64,000 nucleotides of DNA from Plotosus lineatus (taxonomy: Eukaryota > Chordata > Actinopteri > Siluriformes > Plotosidae), in contig CM045733.1 in assembly GCA_024760905.1 (NCBI GenBank), forward strand, positions 33,650,001 through 33,714,000. The letters run 5' to 3'. Position numbers and translations under genes: made by a program. This document shows positions 25,080 through 39,290 of this stretch, piece after piece. The stretch's first letter is position 1, and each line of letters opens with the position of its first letter. Below the pieces are notes generated by a model. It was not told the DNA's origin and did no database searches. It was given only the letters and a program-made list of their open reading frames with translations.

Positions 25080-28000
25080 TACTCATGTACCATGCATAAT
25101 TTCCCACAGATCTGTGTCTATCATCATACTGTCCCTACTTCAAGCAGGATGTTATACTCTTATGAGACTGTCAATCTGACCCTGATTCCTTCAGGTTATA
25201 ATTAGCCATTATATACGGTCTCCCTAGCACTGCAGTTCTGTGTCTCTCAGGCCACAAGAAAGCTATAGCTGCAGTTCTCTCATCCAAGCTGATCTTCCTG
25301 ACCTGGATACAAGCAGCAGGAGACATCAGCAGCACACTGTAGGCCTGGTTTAGTGCAGATACTAGACCAATCTGCTTCACCTTATTTATACAGTACCGAG
25401 TCACTTTGACTTTCGCACAATCCTTTCAGTTGATTTTACACAGGTGTTAAACCTTATTAAAATGTTGTACGTGAATATACAATACAAGGTACAGAGACAG
25501 ATTATGTTTTCGGTTTAATCGGAATAAATTATTTTAATTGTACATTGTATTATATGCTGCAAACAGCTGCCACACGCATGTTTCCAATAGGACAATTAGC
25601 TCGGATTAAACATATTTCTTTGACACGTATATTTTAAACTTGCTCTGACATCATTTTCACATCATGTGCTCCCTGGAGCATAAAACAGCACATGAAATGT
25701 TAGACATGCCCTTCACATGACCGAATACTGTCTCTGCGTCACTATTTATTTACTCACAAGTTTTCGTTCTCTTTCTAATGTTGCTTTTGTTCCATTCAAA
25801 TAGACGCAGAACCAAATCCTAAATGACTTCTAGTGGGATCTGTCACAGAAACACCACTGCAGGTATATATGATACGAAAGACGGAAACACCTTTGTTTGA
25901 TTTGTTTTAAATTTCATGCGACAGCATTGGGGTTTTTTGTTTGTTTTGAAACAAAAAAGAATCAGATAGCTTTTGTGTGTGATATGTTAAAGTAATCAGC
26001 TCCATTTGCTTGTCTAAACATGACCATCATCAATAAAGCCCACATTGGGAGCTTGATGTTGACTTTAACTGAAGTGGCCATTAGGCCCTGGCCCATTGTG
26101 CTCACAGCAGATTAGCAAGCTTCTGATTCAAACTGACGTACAGGCTATTCAACGCTAAAGCTTGCAAAGGAGACATTCTGATGCCTTACATTCGTTCATG
26201 ATTAAGGAACCAAGAGTGTTTCCTTATAGTTCTAGAACAAAATAAAAAATTATATTTGGACATTAAAAATTCAGAAGCCTCTAAACAGATATACAAATGT
26301 ATGAAGCACTATACATAGCATGTAAAGAATTATACATAAATACATGGTCATTACCATAAACAAAGAAACAGTCATACTTAGTAACCCAGATGCTGCTTTA
26401 GCAGGAACAGTAGGCTCAGCAACACTCACTTTCTTTTTCTTTTTTTTTAAATGAGTAATATCGTACATTCAAAGAAAACTTTGTGTCCTTTAACCTGGGT
26501 CCTATTTTCCTTCTGATTTATTCTAATTTAGGAAATCAGTCTAGTTCTCGTTAACACAACATAAACAATGACTGCATAACAGCCATCGCTTCATCTCAAT
26601 GGGTCAAACAAGGCATCAAAATAAACTATTCGATTTCACCTGACAGAGCCATAATCTCTTAAATGTCTAACATGCAAAAGAGACACACTTGAATTTGTTT
26701 ACCTCGCTCATCACCACCACACTCATTGTCTTTTTCTCTTTAAGATTCCGGTCGCAGACACAGTGCCGGTTGGATCCAAGTCGTGAAAAGAAAAAATTTA
26801 CCTTCTTATAATTTGGAATTAAACCATTTGATGGTGAGGGGTTTTTTTGTTCGTTTGTTTGTTAAAATAATGGCAGAATCTTAGCAACCGCTTACAACAC
26901 ATTGCAAAACAATTATGCGTCTCAGGCTCGGCATTCTGTCGCCGGAGCTATTCGGACACATCCACCTTATCTTTGGTGTGCAATTGGCAAATATCACACT
27001 AGGGATATTTTCTGACGTTCAGAAGCAAGTTGGTGAAAAAATAAGTGTCCTGAAATAACAGTGAAAATGTTGGAATTGCTTCAGAATTCTGCATGACTTC
27101 ACCTTTTACATCTGCATTCAGCCATTGGCACGGTTTCTGTGCAAATCTTAGCAAAAACACAGCCGATGACCCTATAATCTAAAAGGAACATGGGCAGGCA
27201 GTATAGGACATGATAATGCAAGTATGCAGTATTTGTTTATTTGGAAATGTAATCAATTGTGAAACTAAGAGAATAAAGTTATCATATTTGCTTAATCTTT
27301 TTTAAAGCGAGTTTAAAAGCCTTTTTCACTATATATACTTCCTTGTTGATATAACAGAGAATGAAACTTGTGCAGGGCCTCTTGTCAGTGTGAGTTAATC
27401 AGGACGAGTCTCAGAGAGCAGGGAGAAAGGAGTATTAAGTAGGGAAGCCTCTTGGCACTCTTTTTTTTGTGTAGTGCAGCAATATTACAGCCTCTCAGTG
27501 ATTACTTTTCCCATGGCCTGCTCCTTTTCCTTTCCTTGAGCCTTATGAAAGCTGAATATCTCCAGTCTCACCGCTGTATGAACCCATGCTGCAGTATTTT
27601 CCACAACACAGGAGACGAAGGATTTCCCATCAGGTGAAATTTGTACAAACATTTTTTAAACAATATAAAAGACTGGATGGTCAGGCATCATATGCATGCA
27701 AGCACATGTTTATACGAGTGAGAAGAAAACACCTGTGAAAATATCAACATAAATATGTAAACCAAGTTTTCATTCACTGCATTATCAAGTGTAAAGCCTC
27801 AGTCTCACAAAACCCAACTTAACGTCATGGTAGATGACAGATGGCTGTTCATTATTATTATTATTATTAACCTCTGGTGGTCAACCAGCATTATTTCTCA
27901 AGTCGTCCGGGGACTTCCATCAGAATATATGGCTGACTGGGACCTACCTTGGGAAGCAGCTGGGCATTGCTTGAATTCCCAGAAAGTCAGGTCATGATGA

Positions 28001-28300
28001 AATTTGCTGTGCCTCAAGTGCAAGATCAATTCAACCCTGTGGTTATTTTTGACTGATAACTGTGTCTACATTCAGAATTTTTCTGTCCATTCTGTATTCA
28101 CAACAGGCCACCTCCAAAATCTGTCAGAATTGCCATGGCAGTTCCAGCCAGAATTCTCATGACCATGTGTGACCTTAGTACAACTCTTTACATCATCCTC
28201 ATTCATGTATTTCCCTATGCGCAAGCAGAACTCTCAACCCAAAAAACAGAATACTTCACACTGTGACTGTGAACCATATCAACCCATCTACTCTGCCCTC
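25080..28300. other. Long stretch without recognisable gene or element
   Basis: AT-rich, largely unique sequence. Short open frames lack family similarity or splice context. An unidentified EPS8 5' non-coding exon or enhancer could be here, but I cannot point to one. Confidence 0.5.
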
Positions 28301-28555
28301 AGATACATATACACTTGAATATAGGCCAGTCTACAAAGTTATTCCCTTCTTTTCTTTTATTGTTTATTCATTTATACTATTTATGTATCTATTTATTCAT
28401 TTACTTATATAATATATATGTATGTGTGTATGTTTGTATTTGTATCTATTTTTGCACCCCCTACTGATGGTACCTCAAGAGCCTGTAACAGTGAATTTCT
28501 CCATTGTGAGATTAATAAAGCTGTATCTTATCTATCTTATCTTATCATGCTATCC
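28300..28555 (+). mobile_element. Probable LINE 3' end with (TATCT)n tail
   Basis: The stretch ending gtgaatttctccattgtgag, attaataaagctgtatctta and then TATCT repeats is the typical 3' end of a fish LINE copy. No coding part is retained. Confidence 0.6.
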
Positions 28556-29582
28556 GGTGTTTAATATTAAATTATTTCTCTACCTTATGGATTAAAATCA
28601 AGTTGCATTACATGTAAAGCTGAGACAGGACAGTCCTTACAGAAATATACCTACACTTAGATCAACATATAAAACATGAGCATTTAGAGTTGTTATAATG
28701 CAATAAATTTCAATGCTTTTATTTTGTTGTTGTTGTTTTTTTTTTGTGTGTGTGTGAACTTGTTTTTCATTCCTAAATAAAAAGTCAGTTATCTATTACA
28801 ACAAGGTCAACTCTGATTTTTCTTCGTAAGTTTTAAAGTATGTTTTTGACAGAAACTCTTAGTTAGGAACTTGAAGGCCAGTTAAGGGAGTGTTTATTGG
28901 AAAAAGAGAATTCTTTGTTCTTTAGAGGAACCTACCTGTGCAGCACATCATCCTGCCTAAACTTGCTCTCTTAAAAAAAAAAATTCAATAAAATGTAAAG
29001 CCATCATGGGGCCAGACAATATCAATTCAGGATATTTGCTGTAATAAAAGCTTTTGTGGTGTGTCAGGCTCACACCGATCCCATTAATAATCCACTTACT
29101 ATTGGTTTATGTTTCTGTTAATAATTCACATGCAAATTTAAATATGAACTTATTAAATTTTTAAGTCCTGCTGTGCTGTATTGAAGGGAAAAATAAGAAC
29201 CATCAAAGCAAATAAGCATGAAACAATTCATTATATTATAGAAGCGCCAAGAAACGTGATCAGTCTTCAGCATGCATTAGTCTCAGACACTCGCACACTT
29301 CTTGTTGAGGTTCAATTCATTTCGATTGTAAAACCATACAAGTTATTTTAAGCTTGTATATTTTTAACTGCTGCATTATTAGTTCCATATGGCTCCAAGG
29401 AAAAAAAAAAAAAAAACTGACGATAAATACTTTTAGCTCAAGTCATCTGTGCTCGTGCTTTCAGGATTCACAAGCAGCATTCATCCTACCAGCTTGTCCT
29501 TTAGCACTGAGCCTCGTTTCCATGGACACCAGTTTCCTTAGTCTCAAGAAAGTACAGGCTTTTCTGTTTTTCTCTTTTAAAA

Positions 29583-29675
29583 GGATGGGTGTACCCTGCC
29601 ATCGCCCAGAGTCGGCTGAGATGGGTGTCAGCCTCCTTGCGACCCTAATTAAGAATAAGCGGTTCAGAAAATGAA
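29583..29675 (+). mobile_element. L2-like tail fragment
   Basis: Contains accctgccatcgcccagagt, cggctgagatggg, tgcgaccctaattaagaata and agcggttcagaaaatgaatg, the conserved 3' end shared by fish L2-type LINEs and their SINEs. Same tail as at 57924-58275 and 63525-63650. Confidence 0.75.
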
Positions 29676-31113
29676 TGGTCAATCTATGTTTTAACTCATA
29701 GATAATAATGTCAACAATAAAAACCTTTAACTTCACCAGGAGGAAGCAGTTAAAAGTACTTATGATAATATTAAGCTATTTATTCTGATAATGCAACCTA
29801 ATGCAAGCTATTAAAAAAAAAAAAAAATCACAATACAAACTTGAAGTGTACGAGCTAGATATTGCTCATGGATCTACACTTCAAGTAGAAAACTGCTCAT
29901 GGTTTCATTCAGAATATCTTGAAGCAGGAAGGAGGGTTACCTAGACAACCAGAGCTGGTGACAAGTGCTTCCTTAATTAACTCACTTATATTAAGGGGCA
30001 TGCACACAGCTAAGCAACAAGTTAACCGCTTCATGCCGACATGGAAGCCAACAGTAACAAGGAGTACCACCCCAAAGGAAAATATGATAAAGACGGAAAA
30101 TGAGACTGACACAGAAGCAACGGTGGGGACAAGGTCACAGAAACTGGACAATTAAAGATGAGACAAACATCAGTTGGTCATTTTCCAAACCTTAACTGAT
30201 GCTGCTGCTGCATGACTGGCTGATTACAGAAACTGAGCACATCAGCTGGAGTAGAGGTTCTCTACACAAGTAACATTTAAAAAAAAGAGCCATAAAAGTG
30301 TAAGAATAGAAGAGAGGGGTGATATGGTGGTGTCTCTGGACATTTTCATTGTACCATGTTTATCATACTGTAACCCAACCTGTGCCAGAAGTGAATAATT
30401 GAGGCGGGTGTAAAGAGGGAGAGATTGTATCCTGCCCTCTAAAAGAGCCCTTCATCAGACATCTTTGTTGAACAAGACACTCAGTAGAGAAATTAAGAGT
30501 GCTGATGGAAAGCTTTGGTTCACCAAGTTTGAAAAGCTTTGCTGTGAGACAGTATAAAGTTCATGCACTGTACCGTTTATTAAACACTTATTAAAATAAG
30601 GCTATTGGCTAAATATATGGCTTTTTTGAACATCAAACCGATGGTCCTTTTGGAGATTTTTACACGTCTATAACCAAACTCGGACACCATGAAGACTGCA
30701 CAGTACTTACATACCCACCAATCTATCTACTGCTTCTTTCCACACAGTGACTAGTGTGAAAGTACGTACATCAAGCTCAGTCGTGGGATCCCTTCAGCAC
30801 CCAGCCAGAAAGTGCATGGTTTTGGCACTGGGGAAAACAAGCCTGTTCCTATGAGAGCACTTCAACTCACTCTCAGGGGACCACCAAAGCAAACATGAGC
30901 TAAATTCTTAATTGTCTTGATTTTAAATACACTACATATTCATCGAATGTTAATCATGACACACATTTTTACCTGTTGTATCCGAGACCATGTAAGTTAC
31001 ACTCACCTAAACTACATGCCATGGTAGTCTGTCCATGTACATTTGTCCGTGTATCTTTTGTAAATTCTAATGCATACTGAGGATTTCCCAAAAGGATTGT
31101 AATAGGAAACTAC

Positions 31114-31232
31114 ATGTACATATACATCAGTCTGGGGGGGGGGGGGGTCCTACTTCGCAGATTTCACTGGTCACGTGGGGATCTCAGTCCCAAATTAACC
31201 GCAGAAACTGTGGGATCCCTGTATACAAGTCT
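31114..31232 (-). mobile_element. pogo/Tigger-type element end (type E)
   Basis: On the minus strand it begins cagggatcccacagtttctg and continues gcgaagtagg then a G/C run and acgtatac-like block, as in the left ends at 44976 and 56364. Only the first 120 bp remain. Confidence 0.7.
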
Positions 31233-31548
31233 TGTTTTAGTGTGTGTTTTCTGCTTTATGTTCCCATGTATCATATACAGTACTAAACATTTATTTGCCT
31301 CATGCCATGTGGTTCTCTTTCTGGGTTTCTTCAGTGACACTCGCCACACTTTCGGAATAGACGATTAATTAAGTAGACAGACGAATTAATGCAATACTAA
31401 CATATCACTACTGGTGTACACTTACCAACCTCTTTAACAGGAGCACATGATGTTCAGTACATGCACATGTTAAACTATTGATGTTTTTCTGATCACCAAA
31501 TTTATAAACAGTAGTTATGTGATTTATCATCATCACTACCATTATGAG

Positions 31549-31885
31549 ATTTCCTTTCGGCTTTTTCCCCTTTATCAGGGGTCACCACAGAAAATGATTC
31601 GCACGTTTGATTTGGCATAGGTTTTTTACGTCGGATGCCCTTCCTGACACAACCCTTTTAGCAAGGGACAGAAACACACTGACGGCTCTGCAGCTACTCT
31701 TTACGAATATCATCAATGGTTCTTTTACATGAACGTCTCACCATAGACAGTGAGAGACATAGCCCGCCTTTGATAACCCAGTTAGCTGCACTGGGGGGGG
31801 GAATAGTGACTCAGTGTGGCCTCAGGTTGGGGAGCAGCGATCCAGTGCCCTATACCACTAGCCCACCACTGCCCACCTATTATCA
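31549..31885 (-). mobile_element. SINE copy, family S with head, body and LINE-type tail
   Basis: The longest S copy. On the minus strand it starts with a head gtgggctagtggtatagggc, which has an A-box-like look of a tRNA-derived promoter, runs through the S body (gcagctaactgggttatcaa and gccgtcagtgtgtttctg), the block gtcaggaagggcatccgacg and the tail ctgtggtgacccctgataaa. The proposed B box is degenerate. Confidence 0.85.
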
Positions 31886-34800
31886 CTACCATTATATTAG
31901 ATGTAAACTGGGAAGCACCCAACATGCAATTCCCATAAGATCTGCAATTTCTGAAGTACTCAAACTGGCATAACTGGTATGGACATCCTCACCATGGTTC
32001 AAGTCACAGATCACATTACTGGTGTATCACTGGTGACCACCCTGTTTGCAACAAAGCAACTTTTTTGCATGAAAAAGCATGAAATTAAATCATAAAGTAA
32101 ATGACACCTACATTTCTTCTCTGTATGATTTTTAGTCTTATTATATTTCTTTGTTCTCCTTACAAATTAGATAAAAGCTGCAGACCATAATGTTATTACA
32201 GAATCTACTGTAACTTGTATAAGATCAAAGTCTTACTCTTTGTTTGTTTACGTGGTGGGGCTTCGAACAAAAGCTCAACATGATCGGGTGTAACTCTGAA
32301 ACAGTGGATACCTGTGAAACAAGCTGAATGGACAGTGCAAGTAAAGAAGCCTCGAGGCTGAGCGTGAGGAAGACATTGCGGGGGACACACTTGGCTGGCA
32401 CCAGCTGACCAAGAATGCTAAAAGATTAATGCGGTAGTAGCTTACCTTTATTCTACGGGTCACACCAAACACACACAGAGCCGTGAAACCACAGCTTCAA
32501 GTGACCTCGACAACCTGACGGTCACCAGTGCAAATAAGCACAGATTATTCAATTACCTGGCTTGGTTAAAGCAACAAGAAAAACAAATTCCTCTCTTTAA
32601 TAGCCAGTCAAAATACTATATGTACAGACGCAACATATAGATGTATACCATCTACTGCGTCTGAGGCAAATAAATGTTTACTATATACTACACAAGAACA
32701 TAAGCAAATAAAAAAACACCATAAGATTTTTGATGGACACAGGCAAGCTATTACAGATTATTTATTCTATTTTAAAGCATGACGAAGTCAACATCAGATG
32801 CTCCATGTGACGGTAAGACTAAGTGTCCGTCAGTTTGATTCAAGCATTAATAAAGATTTTACTCTTGAGAGAGCAGACCAATCAGATCATGTCATTCCCA
32901 TGTAATACATATCAATACATCGCATAATTATATCTATCTATTACACTTCATTCATTCTTTGACTGATCACTGTGCATCAAATTTCTAGTTATTAGGAGGT
33001 ATCAAGAAAAGGAAATGCTTTTGACAATCATCACATATCAAATTACACCATTTTATACTTTTTTTTTTTTTTTTCAAGAAAACGTATTAAAATACCAGTG
33101 AGAGACAGTATTTGCATACACCATACTTGGAAAGGAATAAATCCTCCTGGACAAAACCCCCATTCATTAACATGGGACAAATAAGAGGCGCATGATTTTA
33201 TTTTTTTTTCTCTCCAATATCCTCCTAACTACAGCTTGACTTAACACAAGTCTAATGTTTCTGCCATGTTTCTGTAAAAACTAGCCTGAAATTCATTTTT
33301 TTAATAATAAACCCCACCACTCTTCTTTTCTTTAAATTAATGCCACAAGATCAACAATGGCATTCTTACTTTGAAAGAGTCCAATGGCACTGATATGAGA
33401 TAAAGTTCAACAATCTGGGCGTGGCAGAATACAAACTTTTGCCATTTCCATCTGATCACAGATATGGGTAGTAATATTTTGAGCATAAACATAGATATAG
33501 TCACAGATAGGGGTTTTATGTTACACCCCGTTGTAAAATCAGTAAGACAGTGAAATTACCTTCTCTCTGTATCAACTGCTGATAAAACGGTTTATGACCC
33601 CTGCACGACTTTACGGCAGGAGTGGTGCACATCGTTACAAAGTGCACTGACTGATAAATTTGACAAAATTAGTTTTACATTTTAAATCTTCAGCAATCTT
33701 AAACCATTCAGCATTCCACACAGTAAACATAGGACAGCATGTAAAAATGATTTACAAGATTTCTATGTGATTCCTCTCCGACTGTGGAGCGGGACAGGTG
33801 TCACCAGACCTGTGTACCCAACATTATGTCAAACAATATTCTTATAAACACTATCAGTATTTTAACTGCTACAAGTATTTTTCAACAGATCACTGATTTT
33901 AATCTATATTACACATTCTGAATAACACTATAATTATATTCCAACAAAAGTAAAAATACTAAAATTAATATAAAGAAACATAGCATAGTAAAATGATGAA
34001 AATTAGTTATAATTAAAAAATTAGCAGTAATTTGTTACACGAGAATTTTGATAAGTTTGCTGTTGTAAAACTCAACATTAAAAAAAAGTTAGTTATCAAG
34101 ATAAGTTTTGATCCAAAATAATGCTAATGAGTGTCTAGTTGACATAAACCTTTGCCTTAATGTACAATGATAACAAATCCTTGCAGAATGATTGGCTAGT
34201 TTATCAATGATCTCATTGGTTGAGACACGGTTATAACATTGTTATAACTGAATAACACTCTTCCAATTGGCCATTTGGATTTTCACCCAAAAAATTTCAG
34301 ACTGGCTTCATTTTTTTAGTCTTTACCTGGAAGCCGTGAGTAGATAACTTGATGGTGAAGTGGGAATGATTATGATTTGAGCAAAAGACTTCAATGTGGA
34401 TCTACAGGAATGGGGTTGGGAACCACTGGTGTACATGTACAAAAGAGTTATTAAGAGATGCTTTGACAGCCCAAGACAGGAACAAACAAAATCAAATGTG
34501 TCATGTTTACGTACTGTAGTTCTTATTTCGAGTCAGAACAAATATAGACAAAAAGGAAGGTGCATTGGTGTGCAACACAGACATTATGACAGTCGGTATT
34601 AGCTCACATGACGAACACCTTCGAGTTACGTCTATTTCTTTAGGTCTCATACCCATCTAACAACTTTTTTTCGCTGTGTTCGCTACATGAGGACATCTAA
34701 CAAATCTAGCAGTTTTAGACAGCTCCAGACAACTGATAGAAAATGCATGATGTTCATCAGTTTACTGTTTATTACACTGCAGCCTTAACATTAGCACCAC

Positions 34801-37361
34801 CTGACCGGTCTAAAGCTATGCAGCCACCATACACACCAAGCTGCAAAATGAAATCAAACCAGACTTACAAGCCTTTGCATCAATGAGCCTTATTCACCCA
34901 TGACCTTGGACTGTTGGTAGACACCTACCACCGCATACAAAAACCTCACAAGACCTGCCATTTTGGAAATAAACAACCTCAGTCTTTACCAAATGTCACA
35001 TTGTGACGGCTTGAAGTCAATCAGATCCTTCTGCCTGCTCATCTTTTCTGCTTTCAACACATTACCTTGAAAATTGACTGTTCACGTCCCGGCTTTTGCT
35101 GGTGCCATTGTAACAAGCTAATTATTGTTATTCCCTTTACCTGTCAGTGCTCATAATGTTTTCAAATGTTATGGCTGATCAGTTTATATTTCTTTTGTAT
35201 TTAAGCAGCAAAACATGCATTTTGCATGAATGGTAGGTCATGCATAAATATCTTTTAAAGTAGGTGTTCTTGTATAAGGTGAAGTTGTAGGTATGCAAGA
35301 TTTCAATATTCTCAGTGCTCGCACACAAAGCTTTCCACAGATACATGACTGTACAAATTATCATTCCAAAGGCGTGTGCTTGCATTATTTTAGAATTTGG
35401 GTCACATACAACCATCCTGATACTAGGAAAGACAAACTAATGGCTAGGCTGGGGTGTGGTTTTTAAACAAAAAGACAAAAAGCAGTGTTCATGTGTGTTC
35501 TGTCTGAGTGTGCTATTGTGTTGTTTATGTGAGAGAGAGAATGCAAAAAAAAAAAAAACAACAGACAGAGAGAGATCTTAAAACAGGTGAATGGCAGACC
35601 TATTGAATGGTGAACAGTGGAGCGTTACTATAGCAACATTAAAGCACTGGTTGAAAAGAGCCGTCTATTATTATCAGCTTAAGCACTGCACCCACGATGG
35701 AGAATTCCAGAGTGAACACAGCGCTTAGTCTCGTTCGGTCTTTTAACCAGGACTGTGTACTAAAGCGTCATGGTGTCAAGTTTGGAAATGAGGTTACCAG
35801 TAGTGTCATGTGGAAAGGTCAAGTGGATAAGGTTTGGATAGCAATCAAAACAAAAACAAAAAAATCTCATCCCAAAATAAACTCCACATACTGTACATTT
35901 CACAATGTTTATTAGGATCAGCCTGAAAGTACATTACACTCACTTTTTTGTGATGGTCTTTCTAATAAGCTCCATCTTCTGGGAAGGCTTCCCTCTATAT
36001 TTTGGAGGGTAGTTCAGTGGTTTTGTGATCACTCAGCTACAAGAACATTAGTGAGCAGGTCAAGGGTTTAGGTTCCCGTTTATCCCCAAATGTGTTGGTT
36101 GGGATGAGCTTATGGCCCTGGGAATGACAACTCTTCCACTCTAACCTTCACATATCCCCTTGTCCCATTGCATGCAGGGACGCTGTCATTCTGGAACAGG
36201 TCTGGATCTCCAGTTTATTACTGAGGCATCTTAAAGGCTGGTTTTGAGCAGCTGCCTAATCTCTGACTAGTTATTTGCATTTTGGTAGCTAAAGAACCGG
36301 CCCTTGTTGAAGAAAACTGGTAGCACCAAAGATTTAACCGGTCTAAAACCAAGACCCACTTACATCAGTGGCTGAGGGCAGGATTATCTTTGTCAAAACT
36401 AACTTAAACTTTGTGATCATTTGTGTTCTTCAGTCTACTTCAGTTGTCTGCCATGTAATACATGAAGACATGGTTTTATTATTGTGGCTGTCCAGCCTAT
36501 GGGAAAGCTATGACTTCTTACAAAATTGATAGGATGGACTAACTCTACATCAGCATTAACACCAGCCCAGAACTAGCACCTAGTTCATGTTGGTGAAAAG
36601 GTGGTATTAGTTTCAGTGAAGGGAAACCAATGCTACAGCATAATACAAAATTATATCACTTGATTTCTGCATTCATTTGTATCACCTGCCTTGGTAGTTC
36701 AATTATCCGTCTTCCGAGTTCATGTTACAATAAGCTTCTAATTTTGATATTTGCTTCAAAAACATTTACCTGGGAGTTTGTTCACCTAACTGAGGTAGAC
36801 TACTTTTTTAAATTTAACATAAGCATAAGCGGTGGTGTATATACTTCTTTTCTTTTTACTGCCCCCATGACAAGTCAGCGATTCACAACAGTCAAATTAA
36901 TTAGCATCAACTCAGCAGCCTAATTGGGTTTCCTGTAATGGAATGCACAGACACCAGACATTACAACCATCCATTATCTTCCATGATGCTATGGTGGGAC
37001 AGCACTCCACAGGCCAGTACTGTACTCATCATTCGTTAACTCTATGCGTCGGCGATGTAGCACTTTATGTTAAGCAGATGGTGAACGTACTAAGTATTGA
37101 GTACTATGAACTTATCCATCACCAACCAGGTATCAGTGGGCAGTGATATCTCATGAACTATGAACAGAAAATTGTTAGTCATGTTTCTTTTGGTTCAATA
37201 TTAAGGCAAAAAATAATTATTTCATTAAAAATCTTTCATATTGTTTCAAAATATTTTGCAAAAAAAATAATAATTTTTGTTCAGTGTACAACAGAAAAAC
37301 ATGATGTGCTTTTTTTGCATATTTCTCTGCATGTAGAATAAGACACTGTCACTTCTAAATA
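31886..37361. other. Long stretch without recognisable gene
   Basis: AT-rich, mostly unique. Poly(T) at about 33059-33074 and an old dispersed repeat around 36860-37025 (related to 23185-23290) are the only features I can name. No exon-like frame with splice signals was found. Confidence 0.5.
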
Positions 37362-38124
37362 CAATGATACCTCAGCTCACGAACATAATTGGTTCCCTGA
37401 AAGTGTGTGTGAGGCGAAAAGTTCGTCTTCCGAACATTTATTTCCCATAAGAAACCATTAAAATGAGAATAATCCGTTCCCAGGTCCCCATAAAACATAA
37501 TTTTCTACTAAATAAGCCTTAAAACTACACAAAAATATACCTTATTTTATGTATAATAAATGTCTATTGTATTGTAATTAAAGAAATAAACTGTACTGTA
37601 TAATAAAGTCGTTTTATTTACCTTTATGATGGTAGTTGATGGCTTGATGGAATGGAGTGGGAGGAGGAGGGAGGGAGGGACTTGCTGTTTGGAAGGAGAG
37701 TTTGGAAACGCCTACTGTTTGGAAACACGATTAGCCACACACGCACCCTTAATAGCTTCCTTGTTCCTTGTACTGGTACTGGGACGCTGAGTCACACAAA
37801 CGCACACCTCGTTCGTGTTTTTCAATGATCTCCGCCTGTGGTGGGGTCTTTTTCGGTCCCATAATAGCAAAAGTACACTCAATATGGTCCAAAATGTCTA
37901 GCAAACACAAACCACTTCCGCACTCAAAGAAAGGGGTGTGACGAACTGTGACGGCGTGAGCGTGCGTCAACTTCTCGTGGCCGCCACCGTGGCGCTGTTC
38001 GACCGCGTGGTTTGGTTCGTCCGCCGAAAACTAGTTCGTCAGCAGAGACTATATGCTCGCAAATTTAATGTTCTTGAGGCGAAAAGTTCGTGATCTTAAG
38101 CGTTCGTCAGCGGAGGTTTTACTG
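37362..38124 (-). mobile_element. Short pogo/Tigger-type element (type D, copy 1)
   Basis: Ends caatgatacctcagctcacg and gttcgtcagcggaggtttta then ctg, flanked by TA. On the minus strand a frame begins MGPKKTPPQAEIIEKHERGV, the N-terminus of a Tigger transposase DNA-binding domain, soon broken. About 95% identical by eye to the copy at 43283-44065. It directly abuts the type A element, sharing one TA (38125-38126). Confidence 0.88.
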
Positions 38125-38126
38125 TA

Positions 38127-38972
38127 CAGTGGTACCTCACCTTACGAAATTAATCCATTCCAGAGCTTTTTTTCGTAACCTGCATTTTTCGTAAGTTGAA
38201 CCACATTTTACATGTAAAACGCGTGATTCGTTCCAAGGCTCCCAATACTACCCCCTAAACCCTTTAAAAATTATAAAAGCATACCTTTAAGACCTCCTTC
38301 TGCTTCAATATCGTACCGATGGTAGACGGGTTTGGCCATATTCCTTTGTGATATCACTCGAGCCCGTTTCTTCTTCTCACTGTGTGTGTGTGAGTGTACG
38401 TGCGGGTTGACCATGTCTTCTTGGCAGAGTTATAATCTTAATTTTTATGGAAGGTTAAAAGCCCGAGTCAAGAAATAAAGCATAAAACAACTGTTACTCT
38501 GCCCTTTACACGAAAAGCATCATGGTGAATTCAGCTCTATAATGGACAATGGAAGGTAGATGCGTCAATCCTCTTAGCCAATGCTGTCCAAGATGGCATC
38601 AGGTCAAGATGGCGTACCTGTCCAAGATGGCGTCAGGTGGACCTGTCCAAGATGGCACTTGAGTGAAGGCGACATGAACAACAGCTCAGTTTTTAGCCAA
38701 TGGGAGGCCAGCGGGGCGTGATATTTGAATGTCATTGATGGGAGAGCAGCTCGTGAATTGTTTGAATGATGCGTTTTAATGTCGCCTTCACTCGAGCGCC
38801 ATCTTGGACAGGTCCACCTGACACCATCTTGGACAGGGCACGTTTGAATTTTTAAGATGGCGCTTTCGTAACGTGAACTTGTTTTGTATGCTGAGACAAA
38901 AATTTTAAGAAAATGCTTTTCGTAACCTGCATTTTTCATTTGGTGAGACTTCCATAAGGTGAGGTATCACTG
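38127..38972 (-). mobile_element. Short pogo/Tigger-type element (type A) with internal inverted repeats
   Basis: 846 bp; ends cagtggtacctcaccttacg and ataaggtgaggtatcactg, followed by TA. Near 38300 the minus strand resembles the transposase helix-turn-helix seen at position 1 (ATILKQKEA-like), and most of the transposase is deleted. The right half has a 35-bp-class inverted repeat (38638-38675 against about 38778-38815) and repeated aagatggc motifs. Confidence 0.88.
38590..38861. promoter_or_regulatory. Cluster of six AAGATGGC (YY1-like) motifs inside the type A element
   Basis: Exact AAGATGGC occurs on the plus strand at 38590, 38606, 38624, 38649 and 38854 and on the minus strand at 38798-38805; a one-mismatch copy lies at 38823-38830. 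This octamer is the core of the vertebrate YY1 consensus. Part of the cluster comes from local tandem and inverted duplication. Binding is not shown by sequence alone. Confidence 0.45.
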
Positions 38973-39290
38973 TATATCTGTGGAACAGAGTTTCTTGGAG
39001 GCTCGACTCTGAAATGGATGTTTGTGTTCTCTGAGGAAAGTCCTCGGATTTGTTTTTGGTTATGTTTTGTTTTTTGCTGTTTCACATAGCTAGTACATCT
39101 GATTTATGTTATTCCAAAAATTGTACAATATATGATCGGAATCACCAATTTCAAAAATAATCAAAGCAACATGCGTGCACATACTGTAAACCTCAAATCC
39201 ATGACAGGAAATAAGGCTGTGCAATACAACCCATGCTGATGTCACTATATACTTTACTGTAATATCATGAACATCAAGATAGGCTACACA

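Noticed and set aside
29909..30155. Overlapping frames of about 80 codons on both strands
   Set aside because: Opposite-strand shadows of each other, without recognisable domains.
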